Positions 18,163-27,437 are shown, counted from the stretch's first letter. The stretch: 64,000 bases of DNA from Enterococcus caccae ATCC BAA-1240 (GCF_000407145.1 NZ_KE136472.1:1-64000); one strand, 5' to 3'. Made by a program: numbers and translations. The notes: generated by a model from the letters alone, not told the origin.

Positions 18163-18742
18163 CGGAAAATATACAACGCTTAAACGCGAAGAATTGATGC
18201 AAGAAGTTCAAATGCATATGAGTGAACGCCGTTTTCAACATGTTTTAGGTGTGGAAGAAATGGCTGTAGCCTTAGCAGCTAAATATGGAGCTTCTGAGGA
18301 AAAGGCAAGTATTGCAGCTTTGACCCACGATTATGCTAAAGAACGTCCTGATGAAGAGTTTGAGTTAATCATCCAACGTGATGGTTATGATCAAGACTTA
18401 CTGAATTATGGCAATGCGATTTGGCACGGCCTAGTTGGTGCTAGCATGGTTCAACGAGAACTTGGAATTGACGACGAAGAAATTTTAGAAGCGATTCGTT
18501 TGCATACGACCGGTGCTGCAAAAATGAGTTTGCTAGATAAAATCATTTATGTTGCTGATTATATCGAACCAGGTCGAAATTTTCCAGGGGTAAAAGAAGC
18601 ACGGGAATTGGCTTTGGTTGATTTGGATGAAGCAGTTGCTTATGAAACAAAACATACACTGCTGCATCTTATTGAACAAGAACAAAAAATTTATCCAAAG
18701 ACCATCGAAACATACAATCAATGGGTCAGTAATAAAAGCTGA
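18152..18742 (+). CDS. yqeK: YqeK HD-domain phosphohydrolase (Ap4A hydrolase family)
   Basis: A 196-residue metal-dependent HD-domain protein. H30, the H59-D60 pair in LTHDYAKE, the HGLVGA histidine and LHTTG form the HD set. Proteins of this family have been shown to cleave diadenosine tetraphosphate symmetrically to ADP. ATG 18152 follows AAAGGAG and overlaps the end of nadD, so the two are translationally coupled. Confidence 0.92.
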   Translation: MDFSGKYTTLKREELMQEVQMHMSERRFQHVLGVEEMAVALAAKYGASEEKASIAALTHDYAKERPDEEFELIIQRDGYDQDLLNYGNAIWHGLVGASMVQRELGIDDEEILEAIRLHTTGAAKMSLLDKIIYVADYIEPGRNFPGVKEARELALVDLDEAVAYETKHTLLHLIEQEQKIYPKTIETYNQWVSNKS

Positions 18743-18789
18743 TTCAAAAACTAGAAAAAAATTAGATCAATTAATGGGAGGAAACCATC

Positions 18790-19143
18790 ATAGATAGTCA
18801 ACAGATTTTAGAAATTGCTGTAAAAGCAGCGGATTCAAAACGAGCAGAGGAAATTGTCGCTTTAGATGTGCATGAGATTTCACTTTTAGCAGATTACTTT
18901 ATGATTTGCCAAGCAACAAGTGAACGTCAAATCAATGCCATTGTGGAAGAAATTATCGAAAAAGAAGAAGAAGCACAGGTTGAAGTGAAACGAATTGAAG
19001 GAAAAGATGGCGGTAAATGGGTTTTAATCGATTTAGGTGATATCATTGTTCATGTATTCCAATCAGCAGAACGTGGTTTTTACAATTTAGAAAAACTTTG
19101 GTCAGATGCACCAATGGTTGATCTTCACGCTTGGGTCGAGTAA
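18790..19143 (+). CDS. rsfS: Ribosome silencing factor RsfS with an apparent ATA start codon
   Basis: Binds ribosomal protein L14 and blocks subunit joining in slow growth. The body (LDVHEISLLADYFMICQATS... to DLHAWVE) is a clear RsfS/YbeB domain. Conserved family residues continue upstream of the first standard start (GTG 18868) for 26 codons, reading DSQQILEIAVKAADSKRAEE. An in-frame TAA at 18772-18774 closes the frame. The only codons between that stop and GAT are TGG GAG GAA ACC ATC ATA. The Shine-Dalgarno GGGAGG (18777-18782) lies seven bases before ATA 18790. ATA is therefore the best start, giving 117 residues, the family's normal length. A G-to-A change or a sequencing error in an ATG is the main alternative. 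Confidence 0.85.
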   Translation: MDSQQILEIAVKAADSKRAEEIVALDVHEISLLADYFMICQATSERQINAIVEEIIEKEEEAQVEVKRIEGKDGGKWVLIDLGDIIVHVFQSAERGFYNLEKLWSDAPMVDLHAWVE

Positions 19144-19144
19144 T

Positions 19145-19882
19145 ATGGCATACGAAACATTTGCATTTGTTTACGATGAGGTAATGGATGATAGTTTGTA
19201 TGATCAATGGCTAGCATTTTCAAAACGTCATTTACCAGAAGGAAAAATGGATGTTTTAGAAATGGCTTGTGGGACTGGAGCATTAGCTGTAAATTTTGCT
19301 AAAGCTGGTTTCACTGTTACAGCCTTAGATTTGTCAGAAGAAATGTTGATGATGGCTAGCAAACGAGCGGCAGAAGAAGAGGTTCATGTTCAGTTTGTCC
19401 AAGGAAATATGATGGATTTATCTGAAATGGGTCAATATCATGCAATTACTTGTTTCTCTGATTCATTGTGTTACATGGAAAATCGTCAGGAAGTTCAACA
19501 AGTATTTGATGATGTATATCAAGCATTAGAAGACGATGGTGTCTTTATTTTTGATGTTCATTCGACCTATCAAGTAGATAAAGTATTTCCTGAATATAGC
19601 TATCATTATCAAACCGAAGAATTTGCTTTTTTATGGGATAGTTATCCTGGTGAAAAAGAACATAGCATAGAACACTTCCTTACTTTCTTTGTAAAAGAGC
19701 ATGAGAATGACGAAGTGTTTGTTCGGCAAGATGAGCTACATCAAGAACGAACCTATACAATGGAAAATTATCTGATGATGTTGGAAAGCGCTGGGTTTAT
19801 GCATGTTGAAGTTTATGCGGATTTCACAGATGATGCACCAACAGAAGAGAGCAGACGCTGGTTTTTTGTTTGTAAAAAGTAA
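19145..19882 (+). CDS. Class I SAM-dependent methyltransferase (YqeM-like)
   Basis: A 245-residue methyltransferase that follows rsfS in this Firmicute cluster. The SAM-binding glycine loop is VLEMACGTGALA, with the acidic ribose-binding residue in ALDLSEEML and the NMMDL segment of motif II. The substrate is unknown. The frame is open from 19106 inside rsfS, but ATG 19145, one base after the rsfS stop, fits the family N terminus MAYETFAFVYDEVMDD. Its ribosome site is weak, so coupling to rsfS is likely. Confidence 0.88.
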   Translation: MAYETFAFVYDEVMDDSLYDQWLAFSKRHLPEGKMDVLEMACGTGALAVNFAKAGFTVTALDLSEEMLMMASKRAAEEEVHVQFVQGNMMDLSEMGQYHAITCFSDSLCYMENRQEVQQVFDDVYQALEDDGVFIFDVHSTYQVDKVFPEYSYHYQTEEFAFLWDSYPGEKEHSIEHFLTFFVKEHENDEVFVRQDELHQERTYTMENYLMMLESAGFMHVEVYADFTDDAPTEESRRWFFVCKK

Positions 19883-19886
19883 TCTA

Positions 19887-19938
19887 AAAATGAGTGGAGC
19901 AAAACTTTTTTAAGTTTAAGCCGCTCATTTTTCTTTTG
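19887..19938 (+). terminator. Terminator after the methyltransferase
   Basis: AAATGAGTGG and CCGCTCATTT (one G-T pair) with a long loop, followed by TTCTTTTG. It ends the yqeG-methyltransferase operon. Confidence 0.7.
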
Positions 19939-19958
19939 TTTCCGTAATAAAATAAACA

Positions 19959-19967
19959 TGGTATGAT
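19959..19967 (+). promoter_or_regulatory. Extended -10 promoter for tmcAL
   Basis: TGGTATGAT (TGn plus TATGAT) lies 39 bases before the tmcAL start. A weak TTGTTT lies upstream at 19936. Confidence 0.5.
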
Positions 19968-20006
19968 GGATTTTAATAGAAACGATCTGGATGAAGGAGA
20001 ATAGAA

Positions 20007-21176
20007 ATGAAAAGTTGCGGCATTATTGTTGAATACAATCCATTTCATAATGGGCACCAATACCATGCGAAGAAGGCACGGGAAATAAGTGGTGCAGAAG
20101 TTGTGATTGCTGTGATGAGTGGAAATTTTTTACAACGAGGCGAGCCTGCGATCATCGACAAGTGGGCACGAGCAAATGAAGCGTTGAATCACGGTATTGA
20201 CTTAGTTATAGAATTACCGTTTGCTTATGCTGTGCAATCAGCCGATTACTTTGCTGCTGGAGGAGTAAAATTACTTCAAGCTTTGCATTGTGAGGCTTTA
20301 TGTTTTGGTACGGATAATCAAACAGAGATGGATTATGAACATTTTGGGGAATTTGTGAATCATCATCAGATAGAAATCGATCAAGCTTATCAGACAATCA
20401 AAAACAACGGAATGAGTTATCCTCAACAAATGACAGAAGTTTTTCGCACGCTTTATCCAAATAATGGGTTAGATTTTTCTTCTCCAAATCATATTTTAGG
20501 GTTAAGTTACGCAAAAGAAAATGCCACGTATGAAAAGCCGATGATTTTATACCCGTTAAGACGAGAACAAGCTGGGTATCATGATACTAAGATTTATCAA
20601 GAATTTGCGAGTGCAACGGCGATTAGAAAAGCCGTCTTTTCAGGGGAATTAGAGAAAATCAAACAAGTATTGCCTGAGCAAGTAGCAATCGATTTAGCGA
20701 ATTCACCTACCGTTTCTTGGGAGAATTATTGGCCGTTATTAAAATATAAGTTGATCAGCAGTTCGATCACTGAATTACAAGAGATTTATCAAATGAAAGA
20801 AGGCATAGAATATCGCCTACAAGAAGCAGCTAAGGTTTCTGATTCTTTTCAAACTTTTATGAAACAAGCTAAAACAAAACGTTACACTTGGACGCGTCTG
20901 CAACGATTGGCGACATACATTTTAACTAATGTGAAACAACAGGAAATAGAAAACTCTTGGAATTATAGTCATTTACAAGTTCTGGGCTTCACGGAACAAG
21001 GACAACGTTTTTTGCGAGAAGAGAAAAAAAAGCTAGCATTGCCGCTGATCACAAAAGTTTCTAAGAATTTGACTACCCAGTTAGCATTGGATATTCGCAG
21101 CAATCAACTTTATCAGTTAGGAAATGATCATATTTTAGAACAAAGTTTTGGCCGTTTCCCGATTCGTATCTCTTAA
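20007..21176 (+). CDS. tmcAL: tRNA(Met) cytidine acetate ligase
   Basis: Makes N4-acetylcytidine at the wobble position of elongator tRNA-Met from acetate and ATP. The 389-residue protein has the nucleotidyltransferase-like opening [16 protein letters not shown], the [12 protein letters not shown] loop and the [16 protein letters not shown] segment, all diagnostic of the YlbM/TmcAL family. ATG 20007 follows AAGGAG. It has its own promoter-like extended -10 and stands alone. Confidence 0.93.
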   Translation: MKSCGIIVEYNPFHNGHQYHAKKAREISGAEVVIAVMSGNFLQRGEPAIIDKWARANEALNHGIDLVIELPFAYAVQSADYFAAGGVKLLQALHCEALCFGTDNQTEMDYEHFGEFVNHHQIEIDQAYQTIKNNGMSYPQQMTEVFRTLYPNNGLDFSSPNHILGLSYAKENATYEKPMILYPLRREQAGYHDTKIYQEFASATAIRKAVFSGELEKIKQVLPEQVAIDLANSPTVSWENYWPLLKYKLISSSITELQEIYQMKEGIEYRLQEAAKVSDSFQTFMKQAKTKRYTWTRLQRLATYILTNVKQQEIENSWNYSHLQVLGFTEQGQRFLREEKKKLALPLITKVSKNLTTQLALDIRSNQLYQLGNDHILEQSFGRFPIRIS

Positions 21177-21189
21177 AAGCAAAAAACAC

Positions 21190-21218
21190 TTAACAAAAGT
21201 CCGTTTGCCAAGTATAAT
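21190..21218 (+). promoter_or_regulatory. Sigma-A promoter for the YebC-family gene
   Basis: TTAACA (21190-21195), a 17-base spacer and TATAAT (21213-21218). A second TATAAT at 21230-21235 may add a further start. Confidence 0.75.
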
Positions 21219-21269
21219 AAGAAAGGCGCTATAATCAAAAATAATAATGAATGAAAGCGAAGTGAGAAT

Positions 21270-21989
21270 ATGGGTCGTAAGTGGGCAAATATTAAAGAGA
21301 AAAAAGCTGCCAAAGACGCAAATAACAGCCGAGTTTATGCAAAATTCGGAATTGAAATTTACGTAGCAGCGAAATCGGGTGATCCTGACCCTCAAGCAAA
21401 TCAGAAATTAAGATTTGTTATCGAGCGCGCAAAAACATATAATGTACCAAAACATATCATCGATCGAGCAATCGAAAAAGCTAAAGGTTCTGGCGATGAG
21501 CAATATTCTGAATTACGTTATGAAGGATTTGGGCCAAATGGTTCAATGGTCATCGTTGATGCATTAACAAATAACGTAAACCGTACAGCTTCAGATGTCC
21601 GTGCGGCATTTGGTAAAAATGGCGGAAATATGGGTGTCAGTGGTGCTGTAGCATACATGTTCGATCATACCGGCGTGATTGGTTTCGCTGGCGATGATGC
21701 GGATGAAATCCTTGAATACTTGATGGAAAAAGACATTGATGTTCGTGATGTGACTGAAGAAGAAGGTCAAATCATTGTTTATACAGAGCCAGAAGATTTT
21801 CATGCCGTGCAAGAAGCACTAAAAGAAAAAGGCGTTGAAGAATTCTCAGTAGCAGAATTGGAAATGATTGCGCAAAACGATGTAGAATTAGCAGGTGAAG
21901 ATTTAGAAAAATTTGAACACATGATTGATGTTTTAGAAGATCTTGATGATGTTCAAAAGGTTTATCATAACGTTGATTTAGGTGAGTAA
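21270..21989 (+). CDS. YebC/PmpR (TACO1) family protein
   Basis: A 239-residue protein with the N-terminal basic signature [16 protein letters not shown], the family's [20 protein letters not shown] stretch and the acidic C-terminal half of three-domain YebC proteins. Members were annotated as transcriptional regulators; recent work ties the family to translation of proline-rich or other difficult stretches. Which role applies here cannot be read from sequence. It starts at ATG 21270 and has its own promoter and terminator. Confidence 0.9.
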   Translation: MGRKWANIKEKKAAKDANNSRVYAKFGIEIYVAAKSGDPDPQANQKLRFVIERAKTYNVPKHIIDRAIEKAKGSGDEQYSELRYEGFGPNGSMVIVDALTNNVNRTASDVRAAFGKNGGNMGVSGAVAYMFDHTGVIGFAGDDADEILEYLMEKDIDVRDVTEEEGQIIVYTEPEDFHAVQEALKEKGVEEFSVAELEMIAQNDVELAGEDLEKFEHMIDVLEDLDDVQKVYHNVDLGE

Positions 21990-21997
21990 AAAAGTGG

Positions 21998-22028
21998 AAG
22001 AACCCTATAATTAAGGGTTCTTTTTTTA
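21998..22028 (+). terminator. Terminator after the YebC-family gene
   Basis: AAGAACCCT and AGGGTTCTT with a seven-base loop, then TTTTTTATTTTT. Confidence 0.92.
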
Positions 22029-22448
22029 TTTTTAAGATATGAAAACAAAAAAATAAACCCTTCATACACACACTATATGAAGGGAAACACAATATGAAAA
22101 AACTAAGAACAAAACTATAATAGCATCTTTCGATTAAATTCTCAAATATTTAGCATTTTATCGAAATTTTTGAGAATAATAGATATTTAACATAGAAACG
22201 GTTACTTTTTACTAAAATTATTTTCTTTTGCTGGTTCTATTAATAGAATTATTTTTTTATTGAAAATACTAAGAAAAAGATCACAAATATTTTACTTTAT
22301 TTTAGCATCAGTATAAAATCAATCTAAGGACATGAAGTATTCTTTTCTTATTTTTAAGTATAATACTTTTTAAATTATATTTTTATATTAGTTAATACTA
22401 TTGGAAATAAATGCTATTAAGCAATCACTAGCTAGTGGGGGTGTCAGT
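22029..22448 (+). other. AT-rich leader of WxL locus 1 with a promoter-like palindrome
   Basis: No gene was found here. AAGTATAATACTT (22356-22368) is a perfect 13-base palindrome that contains the -10-like TATAAT (22359-22364). AAGTAT also occurs 20 bases earlier at 22335-22340. A regulator that binds the palindrome would cover the -10. No good -35 stands at 17 bases. The rest is A and T runs. Confidence 0.4.
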
Positions 22449-24653
22449 GTGAAACGTAAATGGTTATTTTTATTTTTAGTAGGGCTGATGTTCAGTACTC
22501 TTTTAGTCAATTTCCATCAAGTTTTTGCGGAAGATGAAATAGTAGAGGAACAAACTGAGTTGTATAATGAGCAAACTGAAACGTCGAGAGATATTCAGGA
22601 GCGTCTGGTTACTGTTGGATCAGGTTCACTTAGTGGAACTTATACAACGGGTGCAACGGGACAATCAATTATCACAATGACGTATACTTACACACCAACA
22701 CTAGATCTATCTCTGGGGGGGCAGCCTGTAATCATACTTCAATTACCCTCAGAAATAGCGAATCAACTTAATGGTAGTACGGCAAAGCAACAGAGTTTTT
22801 TATCATTACTCACTGGAACGGTGACCGTTCCTGCCCCAATAATTGGAAGTACTTCCTATAATATTCATGATACGACACGAGGATTCACGTTGGCGTACAG
22901 TAGTACTTATAACTCAGTATATGTAACATTTCCTACCAATCTTGTCACTTTGTTGGGGCTGAGTCGCTGGGCGGTTAGTTTTAGTTTTGATGTAGCAATT
23001 TTGTATCAAAATGGTATTACAATTCCACCGGCAAGTAATGGCATAAATTATCCTATTAAAGGCGTATTTGGTTCATCAACAGATGGATTAAATATTATCA
23101 ACTTAGTTTTAGGAAATGTGTCAAAGTCAGGCGTGATTGCTCTTCCTTCTATGTCAGTTGGGACCAGCGTTCCGAATGTCACAGCGCCTATTTTAGATAG
23201 TCCTCTTTTGAATTTACAAACAACGGTGGGTGGTAAGATTCAACAAGTGCAAAATAGCGCTTACAATTACACTGTTCAACTGACAGTTACCCGTTCTGAT
23301 GGAACCTCAACCCCGATAGTTATTAATGGTATACCCGTTGATATTTCTGGAAATTTCAGCACAGTTTTAGTTGATGCTTTACAGTATGGGGACAGTGTTT
23401 CAGCACTCGTTATTGCACAATCAAAGACAACAAGTAATTATATCCAGAGTCTACCCTCGGCCTCACAATCAGTAAGTTGGCCGATCCAACCAGTAACGAC
23501 TAGCTCAACGACACCAGGATCCACGCAACTTTCAGGAACTGCCGTACAAACAAGTGCAGGAACGTATCAAGTTGCACTACGGATAAATGCTGGAACGATC
23601 TATACAACGTCTTTAAACGCAAACGGAAGTTTCCAGTTTTCAAATTTACCAATGTTTAATGGCGGTGAAACAGTTAGTTTAACAGTACAAGGATTAAGTA
23701 ACAGAACAGGTGCTGTTTTAGTCACAAGTACGGGCTATAATCAAATGGTTCCATATTTAGCCCCAACAATTTCTAGTATACAGACGATTGAAAGACTGAA
23801 TGCACAAGGAAATTGGGAAGTTGCCCCTTCTGCTGTGACGGGCCAAACTGTTCGCTATACATTGACCACTACTTTGATGAATCAGCCAGCGACCTGGGGT
23901 CAGCAAATGTTAAAAGCTTATATCCCTAATGAGTTAACACAATTAAGTTCAGTGTCTTTGACTCGAATCTCTAGCACAGGTGTTCAAACGCCTGTACTGG
24001 GAACTCAGCTTCTAACAGATTCTAGTTTGAATCAGCAATATTGGTATTACCAAAATTCTCTTGCAAGCAATAATTTCACACAACCAAATACTAGCTTTAA
24101 ATTGCAATATACCGGGGTTATAGCTCAAAATATGACAGGTCAATCGTTATCATTTTCTAGTATTATTGGTGGAGTAGACGGTGGTGGAACGGCATTTGCT
24201 CCGAAAAATACTACTGATTCAATTGCAGTCGGAGATGGTACATTACGATTTGTCCAATCACCTAAACAAATTTCATTTAAACGTATCCCAGTCCCTACTA
24301 AAACAACAACTTACAGCCCTAATAATGTTGATACTTCTTTGGTTGTAGCGGATGGACGAGTAGCGAAAAGTCAGTGGCATTTACTCGTCAGAGAAAGCCA
24401 GCCTATGAAGTCCACCACAACAAGTAAAACGATCAATCAAGCATTTGTCTATCGGAAAAATGGGCAGGATACCACGATAACAGCAATTGCTTCTGAAGCG
24501 TATGCCTATACATCTCCTAATAACAATGATGTCGTCATTTCGTGGAATCAGCAGAACGGTGTTTTTTTAAATTTGACTCCTAGTATAAATATCAATGTAA
24601 ATGAATCATACACAGCACAATTACAATGGATTTTATCAGATGCTCCTTTATAA
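22449..24653 (+). CDS. Large secreted protein with Ig-like repeats and a C-terminal WxL domain
   Basis: A 734-residue surface protein. It has an N-terminal signal peptide (KRKWLFLFLVGLMFSTLLV, cleavage after VFA near residue 28) and a long beta-rich body full of S, T, N and Q. The body includes Ig-like segments of the type ANGSFQFSNLP and SGNFSTVLVDALQYGD. The C terminus is a WxL domain with the first motif QWHLLV and the distal motif YTAQLQWILSDAPL at the very end. The WxL domain should hold it non-covalently to peptidoglycan. GTG 22449 is taken as start, since it follows a purine-rich GTGGGGG site and opens on the signal peptide; the frame is open back to 22401. It is the first gene of a three-gene WxL locus. 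Confidence 0.85.
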   Translation: MKRKWLFLFLVGLMFSTLLVNFHQVFAEDEIVEEQTELYNEQTETSRDIQERLVTVGSGSLSGTYTTGATGQSIITMTYTYTPTLDLSLGGQPVIILQLPSEIANQLNGSTAKQQSFLSLLTGTVTVPAPIIGSTSYNIHDTTRGFTLAYSSTYNSVYVTFPTNLVTLLGLSRWAVSFSFDVAILYQNGITIPPASNGINYPIKGVFGSSTDGLNIINLVLGNVSKSGVIALPSMSVGTSVPNVTAPILDSPLLNLQTTVGGKIQQVQNSAYNYTVQLTVTRSDGTSTPIVINGIPVDISGNFSTVLVDALQYGDSVSALVIAQSKTTSNYIQSLPSASQSVSWPIQPVTTSSTTPGSTQLSGTAVQTSAGTYQVALRINAGTIYTTSLNANGSFQFSNLPMFNGGETVSLTVQGLSNRTGAVLVTSTGYNQMVPYLAPTISSIQTIERLNAQGNWEVAPSAVTGQTVRYTLTTTLMNQPATWGQQMLKAYIPNELTQLSSVSLTRISSTGVQTPVLGTQLLTDSSLNQQYWYYQNSLASNNFTQPNTSFKLQYTGVIAQNMTGQSLSFSSIIGGVDGGGTAFAPKNTTDSIAVGDGTLRFVQSPKQISFKRIPVPTKTTTYSPNNVDTSLVVADGRVAKSQWHLLVRESQPMKSTTTSKTINQAFVYRKNGQDTTITAIASEAYAYTSPNNNDVVISWNQQNGVFLNLTPSININVNESYTAQLQWILSDAPL

Positions 24654-24714
24654 TTTGGATTTGGCTTCTTAAAAAATAAGAAGTTAAAATAAAAAAAGAA
24701 AGAAGGCAGTAAAG

Positions 24715-25452
24715 ATGAAAATAATTCTAGGTTCTTTAGCTACAGTTGCTATAGTTAGTTCATTTGTTTTTGTTGGCGGAACGGTTGGAGAAGCAGTTGC
24801 TGTAGGTTCTTTAACATCAAATGCAGATATTAGTTTTTCCCAAGATACGACAATCACACCCCCTGTTGATCCGACTGATCCAACATCTCCTGTTACGCCT
24901 AATCCAGGTGATCCTCATCAACCAGGAACGGGGGGACCACTAAGTTTAGACTATGTATCAAATTTTCACTTTGGAACAAAAGTTATCCAAGCCGCTGATG
25001 CAACGTATTATGCCCAACTCGATCAAGTTCAAAATTCACTTTCTACATTGATCAGTGTTCCTAACTATGCTCAAGTGACTGACAAACGAGGCTTAAATCT
25101 TGGTTGGAAATTAACTGTAAAACAAAATGGTCAATTTCAAACAGCTGATACTACACCAGCTGTGTTGACGAATGCTCAGATGAGTATGGTAGCTGCAACC
25201 CCAAATTCTACTGAATTAATCGCACTAGCACCGTTAACTGTACCTGTAACATTAGATCCAACAGGTGCGGCATCTTCACCAGTTGCTACTGCAGCGGTTT
25301 CTACTGGGATGGGGACTTGGACACTTGCTTTTGGTTCAGGAACAGGAGCAGCCCAAGGCGTCAAATTGACTGTTCCTAACGCAACGACAAAATTGACAAA
25401 TAATCAATATAAGACAACACTTACTTGGACATTAAACGATAGTCCGTTATAA
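24715..25452 (+). CDS. WxL domain surface protein
   Basis: A 245-residue secreted protein. A signal peptide (about 1-28) is followed by a proline- and threonine-rich linker (PPVDPTDPTSPVTPNPGDP, about 49-67) and a WxL domain of about 165 residues. The first WxL motif is at 131-133 (LGWKL), and the distal motif TLTWTLNDSPL forms the C terminus. WxL domains bind the cell wall without a sortase. ATG 24715 follows AAAGAAGGC. It lies 61 bases after the large WxL protein and before a WxLIP gene, the usual composition of such loci in enterococci and lactobacilli. Confidence 0.92.
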   Translation: MKIILGSLATVAIVSSFVFVGGTVGEAVAVGSLTSNADISFSQDTTITPPVDPTDPTSPVTPNPGDPHQPGTGGPLSLDYVSNFHFGTKVIQAADATYYAQLDQVQNSLSTLISVPNYAQVTDKRGLNLGWKLTVKQNGQFQTADTTPAVLTNAQMSMVAATPNSTELIALAPLTVPVTLDPTGAASSPVATAAVSTGMGTWTLAFGSGTGAAQGVKLTVPNATTKLTNNQYKTTLTWTLNDSPL

Positions 25453-25517
25453 TGGCGAAATAAAAAAAGTCTAATTTTGAAAAGTCTCCAACAGAGAGGA
25501 AAAGCATTTATTTAGTG

Positions 25518-25563
25518 TTTAGGCCCAAAACAAATCAATTGTTAGGTTTGTCTAGGGCCTAAA
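25518..25563 (+). repeat. Stem-loop between the WxL gene and its WxLIP gene
   Basis: TTTAGGCCC (25518-25526) and GGGCCTAAA (25555-25563) form a perfect 9-bp stem, with an inner CAAA/TTTG pairing. No T-run follows directly. It may be an mRNA processing site or partial attenuator that sets the WxL to WxLIP ratio. Confidence 0.6.
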
Positions 25564-25596
25564 TAGAACGAGTTGTATGCAAAAGGAGTTTTGATC

Positions 25597-26670
25597 ATGA
25601 ATATGAGGATATCTAAGCTAGGATTTGCTATTATTTTATTATTATTGTTTTTGAGTTCTGGGATCGACGGTCAAGCAAGTGAGATTAATTTTAATGTTAA
25701 AGCAATCTTACCGGAGAATCAGCGTAGTAAGGAAGTTAGTTATTTTGACTTAAGAGTAGTTCCAGGTGAGAAGCAGATACTTAGTGTAGAGTTGATAAAT
25801 GATACGCAAGAGGATGTTACTATTCAAGCTTCAGCAAATTCAGCCATTACTAATGATAATGGAATAGTTGATTATTCTTATTCTGATACCAAAAAAGACT
25901 CATCAGCTGCTTTTACATTTAGCGAAATTGCAAAGATGCCGAAAAACATCGTTTTGCCTAAAAAATCAAGTAAAATAATGGAATGTATTGTTGAAATTCC
26001 AGAAGAGTCATTTGACGGATATGTTTTAGGCGGCCTTTATTTTGAGCAAAAAGGAGAGGCGGAAGAAAAGAGTAAAGGCGCTTTAGCAGTTGGTAATCGT
26101 TTTTCTTATGTAGTAGGTGTTTTACTGAGCGAGACAGATAAAGAAGTCAAACCAGAATTGGCATTGAACAAGGTGCAGGCAACTCAACTTAACGGAAATA
26201 ATGCAGTAATTATGAATCTTCAAAATAAAAAACCCGCCATGGTCAAAAAATTACAGCTAGATGCAAAGCTTTATTATGAAAACGAAACGAAGCCAAGGTA
26301 TGAGAACCATCAAGAATCATTAGCTATGGCCCCAAACACCAACTTTAATTATAAGATCGATTTAAAAGAGCAACCATTTATTGCTGGAAACTATACAGTT
26401 AAAATCAAAGCAAATGATGGTTATAAGGATTGGACCTGGGAGAAAACATTTGTGATAAAGGAAAAAGAAGCAAAAAAATATAATGCTACAGCTATTAACC
26501 TACCTCCTAATCCAAAACTTGGGTTTCCTTGGACACTTGTGATTAGTATAGGTGCGGGGATATTAGTTGTAATTTTGGGGATTATTTATTACTTTAATCA
26601 AAAATTGAAAAAAGAACAACAGAAACAGCATGAAAAGTATGAAGAATTAAAAAAGAACCTAGACAAGTAG
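25597..26670 (+). CDS. WxL-interacting protein (DUF916-DUF3324)
   Basis: A 357-residue membrane-anchored partner of WxL proteins. A signal sequence (about 3-25) is followed by the DUF916 peptidoglycan-binding domain with the usual opening VKAILPENQRSKEVSYFDLR. Next come the DUF3324 domain and one C-terminal membrane helix (WTLVISIGAGILVVILGIIY), ending in a lysine-rich cytoplasmic tail. The frame opens at 25573, but AAAGGAG at 25582-25588 selects ATG 25597 (ATG 25603 is also possible). It is the last gene of WxL locus 1. Confidence 0.92.
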   Translation: MNMRISKLGFAIILLLLFLSSGIDGQASEINFNVKAILPENQRSKEVSYFDLRVVPGEKQILSVELINDTQEDVTIQASANSAITNDNGIVDYSYSDTKKDSSAAFTFSEIAKMPKNIVLPKKSSKIMECIVEIPEESFDGYVLGGLYFEQKGEAEEKSKGALAVGNRFSYVVGVLLSETDKEVKPELALNKVQATQLNGNNAVIMNLQNKKPAMVKKLQLDAKLYYENETKPRYENHQESLAMAPNTNFNYKIDLKEQPFIAGNYTVKIKANDGYKDWTWEKTFVIKEKEAKKYNATAINLPPNPKLGFPWTLVISIGAGILVVILGIIYYFNQKLKKEQQKQHEKYEELKKNLDK

Positions 26671-26796
26671 CTTCAAAAATAATTAGATAGTAAAACGATT
26701 TTTGAAGCAGGAATAGGATGAAAGAAAGTATCTATTTTCTTCATGGTTATCCAGTAACATACCGTTATAGTGAACCTATTTTTTATTTTTAATTCC

Positions 26797-26828
26797 ATCC
26801 CCGCCACTCTCAAAGGGCGGGGATTTTT
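26797..26828. terminator. Bidirectional terminator between WxL locus 1 and the YdcF-like gene
   Basis: ATCCCCGCC and GGCGGGGAT form a GC-rich 9-bp stem, with T on the right and A-rich sequence on the left. It serves converging genes on both strands. Confidence 0.85.
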
Positions 26829-26855
26829 CTGTGTATGAAAGATCGACCTTCAAAA

Positions 26856-27437
26856 TCAATGGTCAAAAATTAATCCATATCCTAAGGCAAAAATCTCTCT
26901 AATATAGGTTTTGAATACAGCAGAAGATTTAGAAACTGAAGGAAGTCCACTAATATCAGAGATGCCCAAACGTTTTGCTAATAATTTTGCTCGATACATA
27001 TGGAAATCGCTTGTAACAATAACCGTATTTCCTAGTTTTTGTTTCTTTTGGGCATTTTGGATATTCTCTTTTGTCCGAGTAGAGGTATCTTCAATTAGTA
27101 TTTGTTCTTGTGATAGTCCATTGGCTCTTAAGTATTCGGCCATTACATTGGCTTCACTATCAGGTTCATCAGAGCCTTGTCCGCCGCAGACGATAGCAAT
27201 AGCCTTGGGATGTTCTTTTAAATATGGAATAGCTGCATCTAGTCGCTCTTTTAAAACAGTGCTAGGATAAGCATTGTCTTTTGAAGAACCTTTTACTTGT
27301 GCACCTAAAATAAGTACAGAATCAGGTTTTTTTGTAGGTTGATTTTTCGTTCCGCTTAAAATTAAGCAAAAAATGAGACCTGTATACACGATTCCTAAAC
27401 CTATAATAATCAACATCATTCGTTTCACCCATTTCAT
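26856..27437 (-). CDS. YdcF/SanA-family (DUF218) membrane protein
   Basis: A 193-residue protein with one N-terminal membrane helix (LIIIGLGIVYTGLIFCLIL region) and a DUF218 domain outside the membrane. The domain shows SVLILGAQV, IVCGGQGSDE with SEANVMAEYL, the EDTSTRTKEN motif and VTSDFHMYRA. Relatives (ElyC, SanA, YdcF) act in envelope maintenance, but no reaction is established. It starts at 27437 behind AAAGGTTGTGG. It is the only ordinary minus-strand gene in the first half of the window and is divergent from the ANT(6)-like gene. Confidence 0.87.
   Translation of the reverse strand: MKWVKRMMLIIIGLGIVYTGLIFCLILSGTKNQPTKKPDSVLILGAQVKGSSKDNAYPSTVLKERLDAAIPYLKEHPKAIAIVCGGQGSDEPDSEANVMAEYLRANGLSQEQILIEDTSTRTKENIQNAQKKQKLGNTVIVTSDFHMYRAKLLAKRLGISDISGLPSVSKSSAVFKTYIREIFALGYGLIFDH

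Noticed and set aside
26718-26792. 24-codon frame (MKESIYFLHGYPVTYRY...) after WxL locus 1
   Set aside because: Although a GGAATAGG stands before the ATG, the frame is too short to support, shows no family pattern, and runs into the bidirectional terminator region.
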